DNA of 64,000 bases from Thelonectria olida. Lineage: Eukaryota; Ascomycota; Sordariomycetes; Hypocreales; Nectriaceae. Position numbers and translations under genes: made by a program. The stretch lies in NCBI GenBank assembly GCA_020736575.1, contig JAGPYM010000015.1, positions 186,001 through 250,000 of the forward strand. The letters are read 5' to 3'. Numbering within the stretch: position 1 is the first letter of the stretch; each line of letters begins with the position of its first letter. Positions 55,324 through 64,000 of this stretch are shown here, piece by piece. The notes under the pieces were generated by a model that saw only the letters and a program-made list of their open reading frames with translations, ran no database searches and was not told the DNA's origin.

Positions 55324-57432
55324 CTTGAGTTTCTTGGACGCGGGCTGTCGGTCGAGTTTGTGTCTGGTGGATGTTTTGAGTCTGAGACGAACGAACGAAG
55401 CAATTGATTGCCTTCTTTTTAATGGAAATGCTAGTGACATTTATATTACTCTGAAACATCGGTAGTCACGACTTGGTACCCGATTCAGCTCGGCTTTCGG
55501 TCATTTCTCCATGTCCGGGCCATCGCTTCGGCCCGTCGCCGTGCATGCATAGTCACCCAAAAGTGGCAATGATTTCGGGTCCTTTCCCCTCAACGACTGA
55601 TCGTTACGATGGAAGACATGATCCTTTTTTGCGGGCCTTACAAACAGCCGCTGAGTCATGAGGCCTAAGACCGGCCACTGTTTGCACTCTGGCAACGTCC
55701 TCTTGGATAGCCCTGCATCTCGGATACCTTAGCCGTGCACATATGCGTCAACTCGTATGAACTTTGGAAATGATCAGCACCTCTGTGATAAACAGTATCC
55801 ATCGATGGCTCCACTTGACCGAGGGTCCGAGTAAATCTGAGACGACCTCGCGTCGCGAAATGAGCGAGTTCCGCAGGTCAGTTGACACGACGGCCCAATT
55901 TACGCCCGAGTCTCCGAGGGGCCGTGTTGGGAATCCTACCTTGACTTCAGCTTGTTGGTTTTCGACACATGCAGCTGAGAGGAGTCTTGGGGTCAAGGTC
56001 GTTCCATCTCCTGCGCGTTGCATCCGACAATGGCCGCAGCTACGACATTACATGCCAGCGGTGTGGCCCACTACATCAGCTCTTGAACGCCGTAGCCAGT
56101 AGGATAATGGCGATCGTAAGATACTACACACGTAGATACCAGGTAACTCGGAGACGAAACTCAAGCACGCCAAAATCCATTTCCGTCTCTAGAACTGAGC
56201 TCCTGCCGCTTAAAGCTGAGTTGATGCTGAGCACATCCCTGTTTTGGGCCCCGGTTGGACCTTCCTACACCAAGGAATCTGACCTGCGTGAACCCATATC
56301 CTGAGACTTCTGTATTCGACGCCGCCACAGCTTAGACTATTTCCCTGTTTTTGTTTTATGATAACTTGATTTGATTTGCTTGCATGATGCTATGAGGTAA
56401 CCCTAGTAAATCCCGTCCCCTTTTACCAACGCTCGTGCCTTATATACTACGTGTTGCCTTTATTAGCAGCCGTACTAGAAAAGATTGATTCGAAATTCGG
56501 TAGGGGCGCAGATTCTATATCGCCATTACTACCTAGGGGACAAACCTTCCGTTAGCCTGCGATATATTCATAACTGCAGCAGAGGTTGACTCGTGATTCC
56601 TTCATGCATATTAATTTCTCAATAAAGAAGGTAATAGAAGGCAACTATCTGGGTATCTTGGCAGTCCGGGGTTAGGAAGGATGCTCCCCGGCTCAAAGAG
56701 GCTGTCAACTAGGGGTCGGACTTGAGATGAAGCCATGCAAGCTCCCCACTGACCCTCCCATGATCGCCTATATTCTAGACCATGAGTTCTTCGTCGCCTG
56801 TCCGCGGAGTCGTTTACACTCCCCTGAGTCTTCCTTGCCAGCTAAAGGCTTAGCTAGCGCTTGGTGAGACAGGCCTTGCACCGAAAGCCCATTTGAAAGG
56901 CCACCAACCTCCGTTACCATGATTCGAATAGATACATAACAGAAAGGAACTGCCGGATTAGCCGACTGTCAAGGGGGCCGGTGTTAACCACATCCGTTGA
57001 ATCTCTACGTTCGTAGCGGAACGGTGGCACAATAGACATTTAGCTAAGGGGCCGAAAACAAGTGTCTGACTAGGGAATGCATGAATGATGCCTAAGATAG
57101 GTAGCATTTATGAGTAAGAAGAGGAATGGTTTTACTTAGCGCGAGTTATCCTATAAACCTCCCTAACGAAAGGAAAAAGCCTATTCTAAGATCGAATGCT
57201 GCCTGGCCGTGTATCTTTGCATAAACGAGGTAGCAATAGATGCCGGCCCTCTGCTGAAACCTAGAGCAAAGAGGAGAGGTACGCATGAGCAGTACCCTTG
57301 GAAGTGGATATAGGTTCGGGGGGTAAGCATATAGCGATGCTAAAGGTCAAGCGCGGAAGAAAGCAAAATCAAATCAGTACTATGTTCACGGTAGAGGCTT
57401 TGAGCCGTTCGAAGCCTTTGATGTTCGAGTGA
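55324..57432. other. Gene-poor 2.1 kb
   Basis: A plus-strand frame near 55969-56120 is open but featureless. From about 56340 to 57380 the DNA is AT-rich, frames are very short, and no RNA gene or repeat boundary is clear. This probably is degraded repeat or gene DNA. Confidence 0.35.
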
Positions 57433-57978
57433 TTGCTTGAGCATGCTGAAATACGATTGTATCAAGTCGACATTTTCTGCGAGCATGTTCCCGGAATCGA
57501 CAACTCAACGTGTGTGTGTCGCATATCACCACTAGGTACCGCGCTAGCAGCAGCATGCGCAGAGGGCCGCGATGTCTGTGCCCAGTTGCTACTGGACGCA
57601 AAGGCCGACGTTAACAGAGGAGGACTCTTTGGCTCCCCGTTGGAACTCGCATCTAGGTACCATCATATCGACATCGTCGAGAAGCTACTCACAGTCTTGA
57701 AAGAGAATGAAGGATCCAGCGACAATCTGGAGTCCAGCCACAGCCCAGGACCACTCTCCACCGGTTCTACACTTCACGAAGCGGCCAAGGAGGGGCACGA
57801 TGCAGGGGTTACATCTCCAAGCCAAGGCGCAGAAGCACCGCAAATGGCGCAGAACAGCTTGGGAGGCTCCCCGGGCAAAAAGGCAGCAAAGGAGGAAAGA
57901 GGCACGGATGATCAATGTGCTCTCGCCCAGACCGCATCGTCAGCTCCCCAGCTGTGGCTGTTTGCTGTGCTTCCTTGA
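57433..57978 (+). pseudogene. Ankyrin-repeat fragment
   Basis: An open frame without a start codon. Two ankyrin repeats are clear: GTALAAACAEGRDVCAQLLLDAKADVN, then GSPLELASRYHHIDIVEKLL (about 57535-57695). A third begins TLHEAAKEGHDA but turns into unrelated sequence. An AG just before the first repeat (57533-57534) could be an old splice acceptor. The 5' part of the gene is absent, so this is a remnant, similar in kind to the one at 6-7 kb. No reading frame joins the two. Confidence 0.55.
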
Positions 57979-59850
57979 CCAAGAAATCGAAACCGCCATG
58001 TGGTACAGCGGATTGCCCCGAGTCGCCATTGATCCAGTTTCCCACACATTAACGGACATAAAAAACAATTTAGCCAACTCCTCGGAGGGTCATGAGCCAG
58101 TTTTACGACGCGAGACGGGAAGGGATGTGGTTGATGAGGGGCGACGAGCTCGGCAGGTTCGGAAACTCCATAGGACTCTGGCCAACTCTGGCAATCCGTC
58201 TGTCGCCCGCCTGGGTTTTTTCCCGCCAGGAGTTGCAAAGCGATAGTGGGTGACAGGTCTTTAGCTGTAGGGTTGTTGGGACAGGGCCAACCCGCTCGCC
58301 AGGTAGTCAAAAGTTAGCGGGCGAGGCGGTTGTAATGACCGTACTACCGGAGAGCTTGGCGAACTAAATACTGGCGATCCCCATAGCGGTGCTACTACTG
58401 TAGATAAAGAGTATAAAGGGCTTCTTAGATAACTAGCCTAGAAGTAGTTATTAGATTAGTATTATAGAACCTTTGGTTCGGGCAACGGTGTATAAATCGC
58501 TAAACACGGGCTTCTTCTGGCTAGCTCTGGCAGGTAAAAGATTAAAGGCAAAGGAAAAGATGAGAAAGTTTATAAGGTAAAAAGGCACTATAAGATATCT
58601 ATATAAGTTGTTGATATCTAAACTCTATAGGATCTAACTATTATAAATGTAGGTTTGTCACATAGGCGACTATAGATAATTACCATCCATCTCTCGAAAA
58701 GCTTGCGATCTGGATCATTAATACGATGATTCTGTTTTTACCTCGACTGCTTCTCTGACTGCCAATCAAGAGCGCAGTGGTTTTTGATAGCCACTGCTCT
58801 TAGTATTGGGCAGAGCATCGCCTGTGAGGTGCCGGTGACACTAGACCATCATCGCACTCTACCACCGGTTACCTGTAATAATAATCCAAAGGGATTGTAA
58901 ATCCATTTTCTCGAGGACAAATGGGACAAGTAGCGTCTCAAGCAGCATATTGAAGTTCAGTGGTGGCTTCTCCCAACTTTAAGGAGGCTCTTCTGTTGTG
59001 AGAATATGCATGCAACTGGATCAACCCGTGAAGATTCCTGCGGGCCGCCATTATGTACAACACAATTATGCAATGCGGTGTGATTATCATTGATGCAGCT
59101 ACTCAGCAAATTTTCTATTGATCCAGTGCTGGAGCAACTTGAAGTGACTACTCTCTGGCCTCATAGATTCCGCTCGCTGGTCACTGGTCCAACTTTTATA
59201 TAGCAGGTCCAGCGATTAATTTAGAAACTTTACTACCATCCAGACCTTGAGAGTTTCGTGATGAGCGAGTATTCCGTCGTTCAGCCATGCCTTCGATACC
59301 AATGCGCCCCCCACGTACGCACAGTCGGCGTGAAAACCCCCTATAGCGTGGTAGAAATTAATGTGAACATTCTACGTCAACTGATAGTGCAAATCACCTA
59401 TTTATTACCCTAGACCTTCTTATTGTTGTTAGTTAATATCTCGGCGAAATACGAACTACGATAGTAAAGAACGATTATTATCCTATCAGTCGAGTCTTTC
59501 AGATTCCTCTCCCCTATAAGCAGGTCAATGAAAGAGAATACATTACTGCCTTGGACTAAGGTTAATCGACAGAAGCAAGCTCATCAAACGAGTTCCCCCT
59601 CCCCCCCGCTGCCATATTCATTGGTAATCCACCGTCCATGTCTTCTGACTCAAGATTCATTGTTTCATATTGTCCGGAACTACAAAGGAACGTGGTGGGT
59701 GAACCGCAATGGCAGCAATTTCCTCTCTAAAAGTACTCTCCCATTTTGCACCGTGTTGAGGGACCCAACCTAGCTTGCGACCAAGCACGGCTATCGTACG
59801 GGCACTATGGACGTTAACCAACATTCGATGACATCGTTCGTCTTCGTGAC
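57979..59850. other. Gene-poor, AT-rich waste
   Basis: No gene is supported. The stretch 58370-58680 is AT-rich with repeated CTAGAAG and TATAAGG-like words and many TAG/TAA triplets in all frames, as in RIP-mutated DNA. The part 59380-59480 is similar. No known element can be named. Confidence 0.4.
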
Positions 59851-60895
59851 TTACTTGGATCCATATGCCAGTTCAGCGTGAAAAGCAACGCCATTGGACC
59901 ACAGTTCGGCAGCCTCCTGGAGGTTGACCGATTTCACAAGGTCCGTATCAAGGAAGCCGAGCCCCTTGCCTGCCTCGGCTAGTCTTTGCGCGAGCTCTAT
60001 GTGCGTATGCGTTCCAGTCTCGCTAAAATAAATGCCGCTTTTCCCAGAGGGGATTGATGTTCCCTCCAAAATGCTCCTGACCATGGCCACGAAAAGCAGT
60101 GCAAGGTCCTGGACGTGGATGTGGCTCCAGACCGTCTCTCCCCGTCCGATGACGCTCACTTGTCCACTTTGCAACGCTTCTTGTATCATGACGGGAATTT
60201 GGATGGAGTACACATTGAACAAACCAGTTCCAAGACCAAAAATAGTCGGCGCCATGACGACGTAGGTGTCAACTCCTTGGGCCTCGCCTTCTTCAACCAC
60301 TGCTATATCTGTTTCTCGTACAGGATATTGCTTCGCCGACTCGCGTGCCTTGAGGTAAGTATAGATATCCTCTTTATCAGAAAAGGTGCGAGACTCAATC
60401 CAGCCTTCAGTGTGAGGATAGTCGCTCAGACTCGTGGTTCCGGAGAGATGCAAGTAATGGACCTTGCAGCCGTTCTGAGCGCGCCGCTTGCCTTGTCCCA
60501 TTATCAATGCCCTAGCTGCGCCAGGATGCCACCCAGCTCCGGCATGTATGATGACTAGAGAGAGGCTGAGTTAGTGCCCGCATGACTTTTTTGTTGTCTC
60601 GGCCATCATATTTACTGTCGAAGCCTTCGGCGATATTTTCCAGTCGCTCGTGCTGGTTCCAATCGTCAAAAAGAATAGGTGTAATCCCAAGATCGACCAT
60701 CGCAGCCTGCTGCCCCTTGGTCCTCACCAAGCCAGATATACTCAGATCCTTTGCGATCAACTCGGACTTGATGATAGCAGCTAAGATAGTGCCTCCGCTC
60801 GTAATTAGTCAGTAGAGGTACTACCCCTGAGAGCGGAAAATTGTTCCATACCAGTAGCCAGACACGCCAGATACTAGGAGCGAGCGCGTAGACAT
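59851..60895 (-). CDS. NmrA/epimerase-like NAD(P)-binding protein, three exons
   Basis: Exons 60895-60852, 60797-60616 and 60554-59851, introns 54 and 61 nt, close in phase to give 309 residues. The start MSTRSLLVSGVSGYCGGTI is the strand-loop-helix of a Rossmann fold, with GVSGYCGG where atypical SDRs have GxxGxxG. Then TKGQQAAMVDLGITPILFDDW is the usual second strand. HYLHLSGTTSL marks the active-site strand, and the segment VDTYVVMAPTIFGLGTG is the PT-x-GP-type motif after it. HIHVQDLALLFVAMV is the conserved late motif. The Y-x3-K dyad of classical enzymes is not obvious, so it may be a redox sensor or an unusual reductase. Substrate and role are unknown. Confidence 0.75.
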
Positions 60896-61705
60896 CTTAT
60901 AAGCAAGAATTGTTGAGTCCTAAATTGTGGCGTTTGCGATTTAGTTTTCATAGTACATTTTAGACAGAGGTTTGGCTGGCATTTATACCAGGCGTGCTGA
61001 CTGCAATTGGCACTCTCAATCATCTCTGCGATTGTAACCCCTGGTAGAAGAAGGGGGAGACGTCATTCTATTCTCCCCCTCGATCAGACATTTGCATCTC
61101 TTGGCAACTTGGATCACAATCCTGTCGCCAAGATTTCGGTTAATGCGGGAATATTCGGTCGAACGAGGTACATGTTCTGTGCGGGGGATCCGGGATGCTG
61201 CTTGTGCCTACCCTGATCGCTGCTTACAAATAGCTGTAGTTATTCGTCCGGATAACACCATTCAGTTGTCCGATATTCGTCCGCTATGCCAAGATGCTTG
61301 CGAGTTCGGCTGGTTGTGTCAGGGGTCTACCTAGTAAATGCTCCCAGATGATGGCTGGCTTGAATGGACCTTTTTTACGAGCAGCATCAGGGCGAAAAGG
61401 AACACAACCCTGGATTAGACAGCAGAAAGTCTTGCCTTACACTAACACGGTCGTTAGATTGGAACTGCCTTCTGATTGCACATAATCAAGTCCTCGGCGG
61501 AGTACGAACGCTCTGAGGTGGTGACGTAGGGTGCAAGATTCATAGGGATTGAGGGATATATATATCCTCAATTGCGACCAAGTCATGTGTTTGGGAAATT
61601 ATGTTAGCAAGTAAACCCATAGTGAGAGGAATTTGCATCGATTCTAAAACGTCTTCTCTAGGTAACCATACAAACAGTGGCGGAGGAGAGACCCAAGTTG
61701 TTCGG
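60896..61705. other. Intergenic
   Basis: The upstream region of the NmrA-like gene and the 3' region of the permease gene. No feature is supported. Confidence 0.35.
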
Positions 61706-63505
61706 CTACCCATCCTGTGCCTTTGACGACATGGGATGTTTCTCATGCTCTTCCGATGGTACGAATGAGGGCCGTGACGCTTCGACACCGGCGATAATTG
61801 GAGCATCTCCAAATGTTCCAAAGTAATCAAGATCATCCAGCGCCAGTTTGTCTGGCATCGGCCACCAGTAATCCAGCGCAAGGTACAGTAGACCAGACAC
61901 AAGACAGCCTACAAACCAGGCCAATTGATAGAGTCGAGTCCAACCTCCCCAGAAAGCACCTGGGGCCGCGGCCTTTTGTGCTAGGCCTGGGACAAGAAAC
62001 CAGACGCCCAGGACCCAGGCAACACCTGCCCTCCAGTTCCAGCCTCTATAGTACCAGTAGATGCTTTGGGGCGAGCTTCCATACAAGTCAGTGAGCTTGA
62101 TTGATCGCTTCCGAAGGAGGAAATAATCCGCAAACATGATGCCCATCAGGGGCCCAAGAAAAACATTGAAGCTTCCCACGACTGTTAGGAAATTGGTGGC
62201 ACTGTTCAACAGGAACCACGGTTGCATGATAAAAGCGGAGAGCAGTGTCAGGTAGGCACCGCGGCGTATCGTGAACCAACGGGGAAGAAGAGCGGCCAAG
62301 TCGATGCCCGCGACAACCAAGTTGGATGCAACGACCATTCCAAACTGAGAAAACATGAAGGCGATGCTTGCAAAAGCAACACCAGCTCGAGCTCTGCTGG
62401 TGCCCTCGTACTCACGCACAGCGTTAAGGAAAGCATACGGCTGCCACAGTAGCTTGGTCTCCTGAGGATACAGCGTGGCTGCGCATGATGTGCAAACAAT
62501 GCCAATGCATGCCACGGTAATGGTTCCCAGAGGTACCATGACAAGCTGAGCCAACATTTGGTCGCCTGGCTTTCGAGCATAGCGCGTGTAATCAGACTGT
62601 GACCACATGTGCGTAGCGATGCTACCGATGTTGGCCGTTACAGCCGTCACGAATGCCCAGCCGAGAGCACCTCCCGTTGCGGGCTTGACACCAGACACTC
62701 GACTCACGTCGCCGACCAGCGCGCCGCCTCCCTGAGCTTGGACAGTGGACCACACAAGCAAAACAAAGACGGTCGTGGCCACGGTAGTCGACGCGAAGAG
62801 GAAGGGTTTCCGGTAGCTTTCGGGGCTGAACCATGCCAGAGGCGCGCAGAGCGCAAGATAGACAATGAAGGCGACAAGGTCGCACGTTTGCATGGCACCC
62901 CCGGCCAGCTCCTTGTCGAGGCTCAAGAACGAAGGCCATATGCAGGCGAGTAGAACCTTGAGGCATTGGCTTCCGTACCAAGTGTTTGTCGAGGTCCAGA
63001 CAAACGAGAGAAACACTCTAATCGCCTTGAGCAACGTTAGCCTTCCAGTCTGAGTTGGAGACAGGCAAACTTACCATTGGGAACAAGTAACCCCAGACGC
63101 CCCAGTTTTGCTTCATCCACAAGGGGAATCCAATGTGCCATTTCGCTCCCGGGTGTCCTCCGGCAACACACAACAAGCCCGCAATGGTATGGGCTACGAT
63201 AATGGCCAGCATGGATTGCTAAAGCGATGAGTACATGGTTCCTATTAGACTTGCTTGCGAATTGTGTCACATACCCAGACATTGAGGCCCAAGGAAATTA
63301 GAGAAGAGCCAGTTGTCCATCCTCCGACGTTGAAAGACCCCGTTACCATCCAGAGGCCGACAAACTCCCAAGGCCCATAAGTGCGTCTAGATGGAGGCAG
63401 GGGCCGAGTGTCTTTGTTCACGTATATGTCCACATCGGTGTCCACGTCTCGGTTCACCTCTGCCCGTCGGATGATGCGGCGGGACAGAGACGTTTGCGAA
63501 GCCAT
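61706..63505 (-). CDS. NCS1-family nucleobase/allantoin-type permease
   Basis: Exons 63505-63275, 63218-63075 and 63025-61706, introns 56 and 49 nt with GTATGT and GTAAGT donors, all phase 0, give 564 residues, the usual length of the family. NCS1 carriers import purines, pyrimidines, allantoin, hydantoin or vitamins with protons across the plasma membrane. The tail before the first helix is basic. Helix 1 shows the family motif FNVGGWTTGSSLISLGLN. The later SQSDYTRYARKPGDQ and SFNVFLGPLMGIMFADYFLLRKRSIKLTDLY are diagnostic. About twelve hydrophobic helices can be counted. The C-terminal tail is acidic and Ser/Pro-rich, likely a trafficking or degradation signal. The Fur (uracil/allantoin) branch is my best guess. 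Substrate not proven. Confidence 0.9.
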
Positions 63506-64000
63506 GATGATGATTGAACAGCAATCAAGTTGAGACGAGATTGGCAAAGAAAAAAGCAACGGGAACGTACCCTCATAAATAAATCCCCCGCCCATTGTGA
63601 TGCACAAGCATTTATCGCTTTTGGATTGGGACCGTGACTCTGATAACGACGAGCCAGGGTCGCCTGATTAGCCAGCACCGCGGGCTGTGAGGATCCCTTC
63701 GACTAATGAGCCCAAGAGGTTGCATTTCCAAGTAATACCCAGATAGAAAGATAACTCGGCGGTTAACTTACTCATCAGGACGTACGATAAGAGAGGCATG
63801 GTGGTTGATAAAGATTCACACTGCGAGATAGCATCTCCATCCAATCACGCTGGGCCTTGTCTGTTTAGCCGTTCAGCAGTTTAGCAGTTTAAGCGTGATT
63901 TGCAACATCACCTCAAATGTCGCCATGTATGTCTGTCCATTCTTCTGGGCAAATCTCGAATAGAGGCAGAAAATGGATCTTCAGTTCTACAGTTCTTCAA
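63506..64000. other. Right edge, upstream of the permease
   Basis: The promoter region of the permease gene. A short direct repeat, CAGTTTAGCAGTTTA, lies at about 63874-63891. Nothing coding is seen up to the window end. Confidence 0.35.

Noticed and set aside
1..64000. CRISPR arrays, bacterial operons, ribosome binding sites, tRNA or rRNA genes
   Set aside because: The window is eukaryotic in gene structure. I saw no regularly spaced repeats and no tRNA T-arm or rRNA-like segment by eye; a tRNA scan would settle the latter.

Overview
The window reads as chromosomal DNA of a filamentous ascomycete, most likely a Sordariomycete. The evidence is short GT-AG introns (about 45-150 nt, many with CTGAC or CTAAC branch sites), scattered single genes on both strands with no operons, and families typical of such fungi: Zn2Cys6 and bZIP-DUF3425 regulators, a HeLo-NACHT receptor, a modin-like protein, a DUF7703 membrane protein, an F-box protein, an NCS1 permease and mannitol 2-dehydrogenase. 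All names come from reading motifs by eye. No database search was run.

Layout. 0-7.2 kb: a Zn2Cys6 regulator with an in-frame stop, an unrecognised gene, a small four-exon gene with a TATA box, and remnants of an ankyrin-repeat gene. 7.8-20 kb: a DUF7703 membrane protein, a ureohydrolase with a signal peptide and C-terminal KDEL, an F-box protein, a broken ORF and a modin-like protein. 23-32 kb: a small membrane protein, a stand-alone adenylate-forming enzyme, a large glycosylated membrane protein and a secreted haem peroxidase. 33-42 kb: a CocE/NonD hydrolase with a stop at codon 4, a 12-cysteine small secreted protein, a HeLo-NACHT protein, a broken gene fragment and a five-exon membrane protein. 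42-51 kb: an AT-rich island, a short-chain dehydrogenase, a bZIP-DUF3425 gene whose frames do not join, a 100-residue cysteine-rich protein, an alpha/beta hydrolase, a hypothetical gene and a chitinase remnant lacking its catalytic core. 52-64 kb: mannitol 2-dehydrogenase, a sulfotransferase-like protein, ankyrin remnants, AT-rich waste, an NmrA-like protein and an NCS1 transporter.

The picture is a gene-poor accessory region. Intact housekeeping-type genes (mannitol dehydrogenase, NCS1 permease, SDR) sit between decaying genes and AT-rich islands. The most interesting loci are the 12-cysteine secreted protein beside the NLR-type gene, the ER-targeted ureohydrolase, the HeLo-NACHT protein and the gutted chitinase. 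The neighbours do not form a convincing biosynthetic cluster. The adenylating enzyme, peroxidase and membrane proteins are near each other, but nothing in the sequence ties them into one pathway.
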